Notes: generated by a model not told the origin, from the letters alone. 10,952 nt of DNA from Desulfobulbaceae bacterium (GCA_007121995.1 SKJK01000191.1:1-10952), one strand, 5' to 3'. Shown: positions 1-7,542, numbered from the stretch's first letter. Numbers and translations are program-made.

Positions 1-1743
1 GACGTAGTTGCGGCTCTTCAGGCAATGGTCGGTCACCGAGAGCAATGTATTGGCATCTGGCGGCAGATAGACGCGAATGACGGCCGACTTTTTGTTGGCC
101 GCAACATCGATGAAGCCCGGGTCCTGGTGAGAAAAGCCGTTATGGTCCTGCCGCCATACATGCGATGACAACAGGTAGTTCAGTGAGGCAATCGGCCGGC
201 GCCAGGGAATTTCGCCGGTGACGTCCAGCCATTTGGCATGCTGGTTGAACATTGAGTCGATGATGTGGATAAAGGCTTCGTAGCAGGAGAAAAAACCGTG
301 CCGGCCAGTCAGCAGATACCCTTCCAGCCAACCCTCGCATTGATGCTCGCTCAGCATTTCCATAACGCGGCCATCGGGGGCGACGTGATCGTCGCCGACA
401 ATGATTTCTGCCGTCGAGCAGCGGTTTGTGACCTCGAACACTGCGTCCCAGCGGTTCGAGGACGTTTCGTCCGGACTGAAGATGCGAAAGGTGGCGGGAT
501 TGAGCTTGATAACATCGCGAATGAACTCGCCCTGGATGCGGGTGGCTTCGGCGTCCACGCCACCGGGTTGCGGCACCTGCACCGCAAAGTCGCGGAAATC
601 TGGCAGACGCAGGTCGCGCAGTAATAAACCGCCGTTGGCATGAGGATTGGCGCTCATCCGGCGCTCGCCTTTCGGGGCAAGATCAGCCAGTTCGGCGCGA
701 AGCTTGCCGGTCGTATCGAACAACTCCCGCGGCCGGTAGCTCTGCAGCCATGTCTCCAGAATCTTCACATGTCCCGGATGATTCATATTGCCCATCGGCA
801 CCTGATGCGAGCGCCAGGTGCCTTCCGTTGCTTTGTCATCGACGACCTTCGGGCCGGTCCAGCCCTTGGGTGAGCGCAGGATGATCATCGGCCACCGGGG
901 CCGCTCCTGGAACCCCAGGTTGCGGGCTTCATGTTGAATTCGCTGGATCTCGCCGACCACCTTGTCCAGCGTCGCGGCCATGAGAAGGTGCATCGCCTTG
1001 GGGTCATCGCCCTCGACAAAATAGGGCGTGTAGCCATAGCCGCGAAAGAGCGCTTCCAGTTCGTCATGAGAAATACGCGCCAGTACCGTGGGGCTGGCGA
1101 TTTTATAGCCGTTCAAGTGCAGGATGGGCAGCACAGCGCCGTCGTGAACCGGATTGAGGAATTTATTCGAATGCCAACTGGTGGCAAGCGGACCAGTTTC
1201 CGCTTCGCCATCACCGACGACACAGACCGCCAACAGGTCGGGATTGTCAAAAACCGCTCCGAATGCATGCGAGAGCGAATAACCCAATTCGCCCCCTTCA
1301 TGAATCGATCCCGGCGTTTCCGGGGCAACATGGCTCGGAATGCCACCGGGAAAGGAGAACTGGGTGAACAGACGCTTCATCCCATCCTCGTCTTGCGAAA
1401 TGTCAGGATACACCTCGCTGTAGGTTCCTTCGAGATAGACATTCGCCACGATCCCCGGCCCGCCATGGCCTGGCCCGCTGATATTAATCACGTTGAGGTC
1501 GTATTTGTTGATAATACGGTTGAGGTGAACATAAATGAAGTTCAGTCCCGGCGTCGTTCCCCAGTGACCGAGCAAACGCGGTTTGATGTGCGCAAGGGTA
1601 AGCGGTTTCTTCAGCAGTGGATTGTCATAGAGGTAAATTTGACCGACCGACAGATAGTTGGCGGCTCGCCAATAGGCATCCATCTTCTTTAGCAAATCCG
1701 GGGAGAGAGCTTGTGAATCCGGGAAGAGAGCTTGTGTTTTCAT
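1..1743 (-). CDS. xfp: Phosphoketolase, N-terminal 581 residues (C-terminus beyond window)
   Basis: Thiamine-diphosphate-dependent cytoplasmic enzyme of the XFP family, which cleaves xylulose 5-phosphate (and often fructose 6-phosphate) with phosphate to acetyl phosphate plus glyceraldehyde 3-phosphate or erythrose 4-phosphate. Translating the reverse strand from 1743 gives an uninterrupted frame to base 1. Family signatures seen: GHWGTTPGL at residues 59-67, GPGHGGP at 90-96, the [15 protein letters not shown] stretch from 148, the ThDP/Mg motif GDGEAETGP at 177-185, a SHQVP site, and [13 protein letters not shown] near 532-544. The conserved histidines that define the family (H60, H93, H148, H534, H539) are all present. 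Family members are about 790 residues, so roughly a quarter is missing to the left. The ATG at 1743 follows an AAAGGAA ribosome site with a 9-nt gap. Substrate preference cannot be read from sequence. It lies 229 bp downstream of the catalase on the same strand, with a hairpin between them. Confidence 0.96.
   Translation of the reverse strand, partial: MKTQALFPDSQALSPDLLKKMDAYWRAANYLSVGQIYLYDNPLLKKPLTLAHIKPRLLGHWGTTPGLNFIYVHLNRIINKYDLNVINISGPGHGGPGIVANVYLEGTYSEVYPDISQDEDGMKRLFTQFSFPGGIPSHVAPETPGSIHEGGELGYSLSHAFGAVFDNPDLLAVCVVGDGEAETGPLATSWHSNKFLNPVHDGAVLPILHLNGYKIASPTVLARISHDELEALFRGYGYTPYFVEGDDPKAMHLLMAATLDKVVGEIQRIQHEARNLGFQERPRWPMIILRSPKGWTGPKVVDDKATEGTWRSHQVPMGNMNHPGHVKILETWLQSYRPRELFDTTGKLRAELADLAPKGERRMSANPHANGGLLLRDLRLPDFRDFAVQVPQPGGVDAEATRIQGEFIRDVIKLNPATFRIFSPDETSSNRWDAVFEVTNRCSTAEIIVGDDHVAPDGRVMEMLSEHQCEGWLEGYLLTGRHGFFSCYEAFIHIIDSMFNQHAKWLDVTGEIPWRRPIASLNYLLSSHVWRQDHNGFSHQDPGFIDVAANKKSAVIRVYLPPDANTLLSVTDHCLKSRNYV
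1695..1736. repeat. Two-copy 21-bp tandem repeat in the phosphoketolase 5' end
   Basis: Bases 1695-1715 and 1716-1736 are adjacent 21-bp units differing at a single position. Read on the minus strand they encode QALFPDS then QALSPDL, residues 4-17 of the phosphoketolase, so the duplication adds exactly seven residues in frame just after the start codon. One mismatch in 21 suggests a recent event. It lies upstream of the conserved catalytic region and probably does not affect activity. Confidence 0.85.
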
Positions 1744-1838
1744 GCTGTCATATTCCTTTATCCTGTCGGCGCTCCATTTTTTTCATTCCAGGTGCGGGTT
1801 TTTATCAATTCCTCTCCTTCGGGCAAGAAGGCGTCGAT

Positions 1839-1874
1839 CGCTTTGAAAGCGGTTCGCAGCACTTAGACAGTCTA
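1839..1874. promoter_or_regulatory. Two short perfect dyads upstream of phosphoketolase
   Basis: CGCTTTGAAAGCG at 1839-1851 is a perfect inverted repeat (6-bp arms, 1-nt centre), and TAGACAGTCTA at 1864-1874 is a second (5-bp arms, 1-nt centre). Their centres are 24 bp apart. They lie about 95-130 bp upstream of the phosphoketolase start, where an operator would be plausible. No convincing -35/-10 pair could be chosen in this gap. Dyads this short can arise by chance, so a regulatory role is inference. Confidence 0.25.
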
Positions 1875-1908
1875 CGAAAGGGCAAAACAAAAAGCGCTGT
1901 CGTGTAAC

Positions 1909-1971
1909 ATAATCCTGGACCCATGAGCGTTCACGGATTCAGGATAATCCGAGACGACGGACCAGGGTTAT
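1909..1971 (-). terminator. Nested hairpin region just after the catalase stop
   Basis: Starting two bases past the catalase stop codon, two inverted-repeat pairings compete. The inner one pairs ATCCTG (1912-1917) with CAGGAT (1940-1945) and continues through G-T/A-T, CC-GG and TGA-TCA pairs to a GCGT loop, with two mismatches. The outer one pairs 1909-1921 (ATAATCCTGGACC) with 1959-1971 (GGACCAGGGTTAT), 11 of 13 positions complementary. No T-run follows directly; a T-rich stretch appears only some 20-30 nt further on the minus strand (about 1880-1893). It could be a weak terminator, an mRNA 3'-end stabiliser, or a copy of a dispersed palindromic repeat. Confidence 0.4.
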
Positions 1972-1972
1972 A

Positions 1973-3427
1973 TCACTTCTCCTGAACACCTTTTGCTATA
2001 CGGTCGCCTGTTTCCTGGTCGATATTGCGCCAGTATTCCAAGGCTTTCTTCAGAACCGGTTGCGAAACTCCATCTTTGAGGTGCCCGACAACATTTGCTA
2101 CAAGCCGCTCACGTTGCGCATCGTCCATCACTTCTCGCACCAGGGTGCCTGGTTGAATAAAATCATCATCGTCTTGGCGTAACGTATAGGCACTGCGCAT
2201 GAATTCGCCGTTGGCACTCCAAGTCGCATCTTCTGGATAACGCTCAGCATCTGCTTGAGGCCCTCCCTTGGAGTTTGGCTTATATACGGGGTCGGAAACA
2301 TTGTCCATCCGCATGGTTCCACCCTTGCTATAGCTATGCACCGGACACTTCGGCCGATTGACTGGAATTTGCTTATAGTTGACTCCCAAGCGTGCTCGAT
2401 GGGCATCTGCGTATGATATCAAACGTGCCAATAACATTTTATCCGGGCTGGGGCCGATTCCAGGGACCAGGTTGTTTGGTTCAAAAGCTGCCTGCTCAAT
2501 TTCCGTATGAAAATCGGCCGGATTACGGGTGAGGGTTAATCGTCCGACTTCCTGAAGCGGGTAATCCCCATGCGGCCAGACCTTGGTGAGATCAAATGGA
2601 TTGAATCGATATGTCTCTGCATCCTCAAAAGGCATGATCTGAACTTTCAGAGTCCAGCTCGGATGGTCTCCCTGCTTGATTGCATTAAACAGATCACGAC
2701 GATGGTAGTCAGCATCGGTGCCGGCCAGACGATCAGCTTCTTCCTGCGTGAGAAAATCAATACCTTGATCTGTCTTGAAGTGGTATTTCACCCAGAAACG
2801 TTTTCCTTCGCCATTGACCCACATGTAGGTGTGGCTGGTATATCCATTCATATGCCGATAGCTTTTCGGAACACCCCGATCACTCATCAGAATGGTGACC
2901 TGATGCGCTGTTTCCGGCAAGAGGGTCCAAAAGTCCCACTGCATATCGTGGTCGCGTAAGCCATTATCGGCTCGCCGCTTTTGTGAATGAATAAAATCCT
3001 GAAATTTCATGGGGTCGCGAACGAAAAATACCGGAGTATTGTTGCCAACCATGTCGTAGTTGCCTTCGCTGGTATAAAATTTAAGGGCGAAACCACGCAC
3101 ATCCCGCCAGGTATCGGGGCTGCCGCTCTCGCCAGCAACGGTGGAGAAGCGAGCCAGCACATCTGTTCTGGTTCCTGGCTGAAACAGCGCTGCTTTCGTG
3201 TATGCGCTGACGTCCTGAGTCACTTCAAAGTGCCCGAAGGCTCCAGACCCTTTGGCATGAGGCTGGCGATCCGGTATCATTTCGCGGTTAAAATTGGCCA
3301 TCTGCTCCATAAGGTAGTGATCATGAAACAAAATCGGACCATCCTGGCCAACTGTCAGTGAGAATTCATCACTTGATACAGGTATTCCAGCGTCGTTGGT
3401 TGTAGGTTTTCGGGTACTTTCTTTCAT
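1973..3427 (-). CDS. katA: Monofunctional haem catalase, small-subunit type (484 aa)
   Basis: Converts hydrogen peroxide to water and oxygen with haem b; normally a cytoplasmic tetramer. The frame shows the catalase landmarks in order: distal catalytic histidine in HAKGSGAFG (H57), the substrate-pocket asparagine in [12 protein letters not shown] (N130), and the proximal haem-ligand tyrosine in [14 protein letters not shown] (Y339, with R335). The length (484 aa) and absence of a C-terminal flavodoxin-like domain fit the small-subunit class, many of which bind NADPH. The frame stays open upstream to an ATG at 3490, but ATG 3427 is preferred because AGGAGG sits 7 nt before it and the extra 21 residues do not resemble catalase. 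By eye its base composition is more AT-rich than the neighbouring phosphoketolase and acyl-fusion genes, so it may have a different history. The gene symbol rests on family membership only. Confidence 0.97.
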   Translation of the reverse strand: MKESTRKPTTNDAGIPVSSDEFSLTVGQDGPILFHDHYLMEQMANFNREMIPDRQPHAKGSGAFGHFEVTQDVSAYTKAALFQPGTRTDVLARFSTVAGESGSPDTWRDVRGFALKFYTSEGNYDMVGNNTPVFFVRDPMKFQDFIHSQKRRADNGLRDHDMQWDFWTLLPETAHQVTILMSDRGVPKSYRHMNGYTSHTYMWVNGEGKRFWVKYHFKTDQGIDFLTQEEADRLAGTDADYHRRDLFNAIKQGDHPSWTLKVQIMPFEDAETYRFNPFDLTKVWPHGDYPLQEVGRLTLTRNPADFHTEIEQAAFEPNNLVPGIGPSPDKMLLARLISYADAHRARLGVNYKQIPVNRPKCPVHSYSKGGTMRMDNVSDPVYKPNSKGGPQADAERYPEDATWSANGEFMRSAYTLRQDDDDFIQPGTLVREVMDDAQRERLVANVVGHLKDGVSQPVLKKALEYWRNIDQETGDRIAKGVQEK

Positions 3428-3434
3428 AATGAAA

Positions 3435-3440
3435 CCTCCT
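3435..3440 (-). promoter_or_regulatory. Ribosome binding site deciding the catalase start
   Basis: On the minus strand AGGAGG precedes ATG (3427) by 7 nt. This is a consensus Shine-Dalgarno and is the reason for choosing this start over the longer in-frame ATG at 3490, which has no comparable site. Confidence 0.8.
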
Positions 3441-3534
3441 GTTTCTTCTCTCAAAATAACTGACAATAAACGAACAGATCTATTATTCACAAGGTGAGAT
3501 ACAATATCAATGATGAAAAAAAGAGTATAAAAGA

Positions 3535-3549
3535 GGTAGTCTTTCTACC
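3535..3549. promoter_or_regulatory. Small dyad upstream of catalase
   Basis: GGTAG and CTACC form 5-bp perfect arms around a 5-nt centre (TCTTT). It lies 108-122 bp upstream of the catalase start, adjacent to a TATACT-like hexamer on the minus strand. I do not recognise a PerR, OxyR or Fur consensus here. It could be an operator or a leader hairpin; evidence is weak. Confidence 0.25.
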
Positions 3550-3624
3550 CGTTAAAACTGAATGACGGGCATGGTGGTTGAGGTTTGTTTAATATCCCCT
3601 GACGCACGTTTTTTTACATCCGCT

Positions 3625-3661
3625 CCAATCGGCAACCGTGCAGAGACCAATTGGCAACCGT
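3625..3661. repeat. Direct repeat of a 15-bp box with 22-bp period
   Basis: CCAATCGGCAACCGT at 3625-3639 recurs as CCAATTGGCAACCGT at 3647-3661, 14 of 15 identical, separated by 7 nt. The 22-bp period is close to two helical turns, so a protein bound to each box would sit on the same face of the DNA. It lies about 200 bp upstream of the catalase start and just before the TTGACA at 3686. A paired operator is the simplest reading. No matching regulator is encoded in the window. Confidence 0.6.
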
Positions 3662-3680
3662 TCGCCTGCGAAGCATTGCA

Positions 3681-3958
3681 CAATGTTGACAAGAACTGAG
3701 GGTGCAGGTCTTTTATTTTTTCTGAGTAAAGGTTTCAGCTTTTTTTGGTATGAAGGTTACGAGCGAAGAGAAAGCAGGGCACAATGATCAATTAACAATG
3801 ATTTAGCCGGCAGGTTATGTGTTTCCTTGGTCCCGATGTGAGAGGGCAGAAAGGCAGAAAGGGTGTAACCGTCATGTTCCAGCTTTCCTCGGCTGTGCGA
3901 AATCACTGCTGAAAGCCGATCATGAAGTAAAAAGCTCTGCGCAAAAGCACCACTACTC
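3681..3958 (+). repeat. Leader copy A: degenerate copy of the CheB/CheR promoter, leader and first codons
   Basis: This stretch aligns with 7931-8211 in the same orientation. The core 3731-3958 matches 7981-8211 at about 175 of 228 positions (about 77%, counted by eye) with only three gapped bases. The 50 bp before it aligns without gaps at about 60% and includes TTGACA at 3686-3691, shared with the other copy. The most conserved part is the last 22 nt (3937-3958), identical to 8190-8211. Homology stops abruptly at 3958, where AT-rich sequence begins. The copy precedes the cytochrome gene start by about 145 bp, so it may act as a leader for that gene or be a remnant of a lost gene. Confidence 0.85.
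3922..3958 (+). pseudogene. Stump of a second CheB/CheR fusion gene (first 12 codons)
   Basis: The 37 bases match the first 37 of the intact gene at 8175 in 33 positions, start codon aligned to start codon. Here codon 3 is TAA instead of AAA, and the aligned Shine-Dalgarno has changed from GGAGG to GAAAG, so it cannot be translated as in the intact gene. Nothing resembling the CheB domain follows. The best explanation is a duplicated gene whose body was deleted. An alternative is that only the promoter and leader were copied, the first codons coming along by chance. Confidence 0.6.
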
Positions 3959-4054
3959 GTATAAGATAATTTTTCTATCATAAATATATGCTTTATATTT
4001 CTATTGTATATTTTTGTAATTATTGGAATTTATAGTACGAATTATTTTTCGAAT

Positions 4055-4072
4055 GATACTGATCACAGTATC
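4055..4072. promoter_or_regulatory. 18-bp dyad (candidate operator) upstream of the cytochrome gene
   Basis: GATACTG and CAGTATC form perfect 7-bp arms around ATCA, 31 bp before the ATG at 4104, in otherwise AT-rich sequence. The core TGATCACA vaguely recalls CRP/FNR-superfamily half-sites, but spacing and bases do not match a consensus I can name. Its position, overlapping where a promoter should be, suggests a repressor or activator site. No RNA-polymerase hexamer pair could be assigned with confidence. Confidence 0.45.
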
Positions 4073-4103
4073 TTGTTTATAAGTTTAAACAGCAGGAGGA
4101 AGT

Positions 4104-4646
4104 ATGAAAACTCGCAACAGGTACAACTTGACAATTTTATTGCTGCTGCTTTTTTTCTTGATCCCCGCGCTGGTCTGGGCTGTGGATAAAGCCAAAGGAA
4201 AGCCCGAAGTTGAAGAGAACTTTCTTTCCTACATAACCGAGAGAGGAGAGGATTTTCTTTCTTATATCACTGAAGTCAAGCCATATAAGGAGTGGGACCT
4301 GTGGCCGGGTACTGAAAAAATGTACGAAGGCACGGAGCCGCACGGAGTACTGCTCACCACCTACGTCAATAAGCAGGCCCTGAAGGGAATTGAGCAAGGT
4401 ATGCTGGAACAGGGGATGCCGGATGGTTCCATAATAGTAAAAGAGAATTATTCCGCTGACAAAGAACTCATAAATGTGACCAGCATGTACAAAAGAAAAG
4501 GGTATAATCCCGAAGCCGGAGACTGGTTCTGGATTGTGCACACCCCAGACAAGGAAGTCGATAACGCCGGAAAGATTGGAATGTGCATTAGCTGTCACAG
4601 CCAGATGGAGCACCGGGACTATCTCTTTATCGGGCCTCATAGATAA
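4104..4646 (+). CDS. Exported cytochrome P460-family c-type haem protein (180 aa)
   Basis: Residues 1-26 form a signal peptide (basic start, leucine-rich core, cleavage near VWA|VD), so the mature protein is periplasmic. Residues 58-176 match the P460 fold: YKEWDLWPG, MYEGTEPHG, the MPDGSIIVKENY stretch at 105-116, MYKRKGYNPEAGDWFW at 128-143, and a single C-terminal haem c site CISCH at 161-165. Known family members are the hydroxylamine-oxidising cytochrome P460 of Nitrosomonas and the NO-binding cytochromes c'-beta. Most homologues are uncharacterised, and the lysine-haem crosslink typical of true P460 cannot be confirmed here. An 11-residue repeat (FLSYITE at 40-46 and 51-57) lies between signal peptide and domain. 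The start has AGGAGG 4 nt upstream. It appears monocistronic, with a dyad upstream and a terminator-like hairpin 8 nt after the stop. Family call is secure; function is not. Confidence 0.88.
   Translation: MKTRNRYNLTILLLLLFFLIPALVWAVDKAKGKPEVEENFLSYITERGEDFLSYITEVKPYKEWDLWPGTEKMYEGTEPHGVLLTTYVNKQALKGIEQGMLEQGMPDGSIIVKENYSADKELINVTSMYKRKGYNPEAGDWFWIVHTPDKEVDNAGKIGMCISCHSQMEHRDYLFIGPHR
4221..4274. repeat. Internal 33-bp-period repeat in the cytochrome gene
   Basis: Codons 40-46 and 51-57 both encode FLSYITE, 11 codons apart. The two 21-nt stretches differ at five positions (four third-position changes plus an isoleucine codon change), all silent. Silent-only divergence suggests an older duplication in which the peptide was kept. 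It forms an acidic, probably helical linker before the haem domain. Confidence 0.7.
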
Positions 4647-4653
4647 TTGTACT

Positions 4654-4681
4654 GCAAACCAGCTGGAGGTTGCTTTATTTG
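4654..4681 (+). terminator. Rho-independent terminator candidate after the cytochrome gene
   Basis: GCAAACC (4654-4660) pairs with GGTTGC (4668-4673) with one bulged A, around a 7-nt loop, directly followed by TTTATTTG. It begins 8 nt past the TAA stop at 4644-4646. The stem is only six pairs, so efficiency may be modest. It separates the cytochrome gene from the acyl-fusion gene, implying separate transcripts. Confidence 0.5.
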
Positions 4682-4797
4682 TAGTGGATTTCTTGCTCCG
4701 TGCCGAGCCTGCCCACTGTTCTCATTTCCTGCGGCTTGACTCTTCTCACAATGGTGCTGGTACTTGAAAATTTCGACTTGATTTCAGGTGGTACGTT

Positions 4798-7542
4798 GTG
4801 ACTATCGACAGCGTTCAGGCAGAAATGGACGGAAGTTCGGAACAGACTATGAAAGAATTCAAAACATTACAGGACTTGATGCAAAGTTTTCGCCAGCGGG
4901 GAGACAAGGAATGTCTTGTCCAGTTCGGCGACGACAAGACGCACCGCTTCTCTTATGTCGAGCTCTACGATAAGGTTACCAGCTTAGCCGGAGGACTAGC
5001 CGCTCAGGGAATCGGACCTGACAAAGTGGTGGGTGTTATAGCTGAAACCCGTTACCAGAGCATCTTGATTTCCCTGGCCGTAATCCACAGCGGTGCGACA
5101 ATAATGCCCATCGACCCTCAGTTCGATGGGGAAAATCTTGCCCATGTCCTCAACGATGCCTCACCCGCTCTGCTGTTTGCACCACAGGGACAGGCCAAAC
5201 GAGTGAAGGAGCTTAACCTCGAACGTAATCCGGATATTCTTTTCACTGATCGTGATGAGAGGCAAGATAAAAGCTGGTTCTCCATAGCTGACGCGAGTTC
5301 CGGTACCCTGCCGGAAATCGATGCCCGAGACACTGCCGCACTCTTTTATACCTCGGGCACTACAGGCAAACCCAAAGGGGTGCCGCTCTCGCACGCCAAT
5401 CTTGTCTTTCAGCTGAATGCCCTTATCAAATCCGGTATTGTTAGCGAAGGCGATCGGCTGCTTCTTCCCCTGCCGCTGCACCATGTCTATCCTTTTGTGG
5501 TAGGCATGCTCGCCCCGTTAGCTCTGGGATTAGCGCTCATTCTTCCTCGTGCTCTCTCGGGCACCCAGATGGCACGTGCTATCCATGATGGCGAAGCCAC
5601 GCTCATCGTTGGTGTGCCCAGACTCTATGAAGCTTTGGTTTCCGGGGTCGAGAGCCGTATCCAAGCCGCTGGATACACTGCTCAAATGATCGGCGGCCTT
5701 ACCCTGAAGTTGTGTATGTTCTGCCGCCGAACTCTTCATCTGCGGATTGGCAAATTACTGCTCGGCAAACTGCACCAGCAGTTTGGCAAGCAGCTTAAGG
5801 TTCTGGCATCGGGTGGTGCTCCGCTTGATCCGGAACTCGCCTGGAGGCTGGAGGGGCTGGGCTGGAAAGTGGCTATCGGCTACGGACTCACTGAAACATC
5901 ACCCATTCTCACTATCAATCCTCCGGGATCCGGCCGCATGCAAAGCGTAGGCAAGCCGCTCTCAGGGGTTGAGATCCGCATTGATGAAGGCGCTCGGCCG
6001 GAGGGAGAGGGACATCAGCATGAAGGAGGTGAAATTCAGGCCAAGGGCCCGGGAGTATTTGCCGGATACCGCCACCTGGATGAAAAGACCCGGGACACTT
6101 TCACCGATGATCAATGGTTTAAAACCGGCGATTTAGGTCGCATAGAAGACGGCTGGCTCATGGTTACGGGCCGGGTCTCGACCATGATTGTCACCCGTGG
6201 CGGAGAAAACGTGCAGCCCGACGAGGTGGAACATGCCATTGATGCCCACCCTTATATTAAGGAAGCAGGTGTTATGGCCCAGGATGGCGAGATCAAAGCC
6301 CTGATTGTTCCCCACACAAGCAATATTCGTTCGGACGGGGCAGAGGTTAATGAGGCAGCACACCGGGCGGTAAGTGAGGCCGTAGGCCAGCTTCCTTCCT
6401 ACATGCAGCCTACGGAGGTGGTGGTCTCACACAACTCTATCGAACGTACGCGTCTTGGCAAAATCAAGCGGCATAAACTCAAAGAGCACTACCGGCGCGC
6501 TCAGGAAAAGGACGAGGATGAAGGGTTGGCGCCGATGCCGCCGGAGCGTATGAACGCCGAGGACCGCATGCTCCTTGACGATCCGCGAGCATCTGCCACA
6601 TGGGATCTGCTGGTCAAACGCTTTCCCAAACGCGGTCTTTCTCCCGATGCAGATCTGGGCAGCGACCTCGGGGTGGACTCCATTGGCTGGTTGAATCTGT
6701 CCACGGAACTTCTTGGACAAACCGGAATAGATCTTGACGAGGAGGCAAGGGTCCGCATCAAGAGCGTCCGCGACCTGCTTAAAGAAATCCAACAGGAGAA
6801 AGAAAAAACCGGAAAGGAGCATGCTCATCCGGTGGAAAATCCAGAAAAATTCCTGGACGACGAGAGCGAACAGTGGCTGAGCGACCTTTCCGGAAGCCAA
6901 CGCGCTACGGCTCGGCTGGTTCACTGGTTTGTTAAAGTGTTCTCTCTGGTCTGGTTCCGTGCCGGCACCGAAGGAGTCGGCAACATTCCGGCAGATAAAC
7001 AGGTGGTCTTTGCTCCCAACCATGCAAGCTTTCTCGATCCTTTCGTTCTGGCGGCGCTGATTCCCTATAATGTGCTGCGGCAGACTCAGGTTGCAGGGCT
7101 GGCTGACGCAGCCTTTGCCAATTCCTTCACCACCTTCTTCGCCCGTCTGGCCCGCGCTTTCCCGGTGGATCCGTTGCGTAAACCAGGTACAGGTTTGGCT
7201 TATGGCTCGGAGGTCCTGAAAAGAAACCGCAGCCTGATCTGGTTTCCCGAGGGTGCGCGTTCACGTACCGGTCGACTTGGCGCCTTCCTTCCCGGTCTTG
7301 GCATGATTCTGGTCAAAAGGCCTTGTCTGGTAGTGCCGGTCTATATCGCCGGAACCCGTTCAGCCATGCCGCCGGGCAGCCTTTTGATCCGACCGAAAAA
7401 GATAACTGTCTATTTTGGCGAACCGGTTTCTTCCGAAGAACTGCGAAAAGAAGGCGAAGGTGAAGATCCGCACCAATGTATCATGGATGCATTGAAACAG
7501 CGGGTGGCGGAACTCGGCAGGCGGGCAGGAGAAGAGGCATGA
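4798..7542 (+). CDS. Acyl-activating AMP ligase - acyl carrier - PlsC acyltransferase fusion (914 aa)
   Basis: Three modules are visible. An ANL-superfamily adenylation domain spans about 20-575, with YTSGTTGKPKG at 184-194, GYGLTETSP at 361-369, KTGDLG at 442-447 and the catalytic-lysine motif GKIKRHK (K555). An acyl-carrier-like domain spans about 590-665, with LGVDSIGW placing the phosphopantetheine serine at S628. A PlsC-type glycerolipid acyltransferase covers about 700-910, with NHASFLD (H742, D747) and FPEGARS (816-822). The likely job is to activate a free fatty acid with ATP, load it on the built-in carrier and pass it to a lysophospholipid or similar acceptor at the membrane face. 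E. coli Aas joins similar ligase and acyltransferase functions in the opposite order and uses separate ACP. The GTG start has AGGTGG 6 nt upstream; in-frame ATGs at 4825 and 4849 lack good sites. A TTGACT at 4736 may be its -35. Acceptor and chain length are unknown. Confidence 0.92.
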   Translation: MTIDSVQAEMDGSSEQTMKEFKTLQDLMQSFRQRGDKECLVQFGDDKTHRFSYVELYDKVTSLAGGLAAQGIGPDKVVGVIAETRYQSILISLAVIHSGATIMPIDPQFDGENLAHVLNDASPALLFAPQGQAKRVKELNLERNPDILFTDRDERQDKSWFSIADASSGTLPEIDARDTAALFYTSGTTGKPKGVPLSHANLVFQLNALIKSGIVSEGDRLLLPLPLHHVYPFVVGMLAPLALGLALILPRALSGTQMARAIHDGEATLIVGVPRLYEALVSGVESRIQAAGYTAQMIGGLTLKLCMFCRRTLHLRIGKLLLGKLHQQFGKQLKVLASGGAPLDPELAWRLEGLGWKVAIGYGLTETSPILTINPPGSGRMQSVGKPLSGVEIRIDEGARPEGEGHQHEGGEIQAKGPGVFAGYRHLDEKTRDTFTDDQWFKTGDLGRIEDGWLMVTGRVSTMIVTRGGENVQPDEVEHAIDAHPYIKEAGVMAQDGEIKALIVPHTSNIRSDGAEVNEAAHRAVSEAVGQLPSYMQPTEVVVSHNSIERTRLGKIKRHKLKEHYRRAQEKDEDEGLAPMPPERMNAEDRMLLDDPRASATWDLLVKRFPKRGLSPDADLGSDLGVDSIGWLNLSTELLGQTGIDLDEEARVRIKSVRDLLKEIQQEKEKTGKEHAHPVENPEKFLDDESEQWLSDLSGSQRATARLVHWFVKVFSLVWFRAGTEGVGNIPADKQVVFAPNHASFLDPFVLAALIPYNVLRQTQVAGLADAAFANSFTTFFARLARAFPVDPLRKPGTGLAYGSEVLKRNRSLIWFPEGARSRTGRLGAFLPGLGMILVKRPCLVVPVYIAGTRSAMPPGSLLIRPKKITVYFGEPVSSEELRKEGEGEDPHQCIMDALKQRVAELGRRAGEEA

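Larger units (their letters stand above)
3428..4103. other. 676-bp non-coding region between divergent catalase and cytochrome genes
   Basis: No convincing gene lies here. From left to right it holds: the catalase leader and promoter side; a GGTAG/CTACC hairpin at 3535-3549 about 110 bp upstream of the catalase start; a 22-bp-period direct repeat at 3625-3661; a degenerate copy of the CheB/CheR leader and start at 3681-3958; and a strongly AT-rich stretch from 3959 to about 4090 carrying an 18-bp dyad. The catalase and cytochrome genes are divergent, so their promoters share this space. Confidence 0.8.

Noticed and set aside
931..1692. 253-codon plus-strand open frame
   Set aside because: Antisense to the phosphoketolase, whose frame carries every family motif; the plus-strand translation resembles no known protein.
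3428..3490. Longer catalase start (ATG 3490, 21 extra residues)
   Set aside because: No good ribosome site, whereas ATG 3427 has consensus AGGAGG at 7 nt and gives the usual catalase N-terminus.
3757..3981. 74-codon minus-strand open frame across leader copy A
   Set aside because: The corresponding frame in copy B is interrupted, so the repeat is not conserved as a protein on this strand.
4137..4640. 167-codon minus-strand open frame
   Set aside because: Lies wholly opposite the P460 cytochrome gene, which has signal peptide, haem motif and ribosome site.
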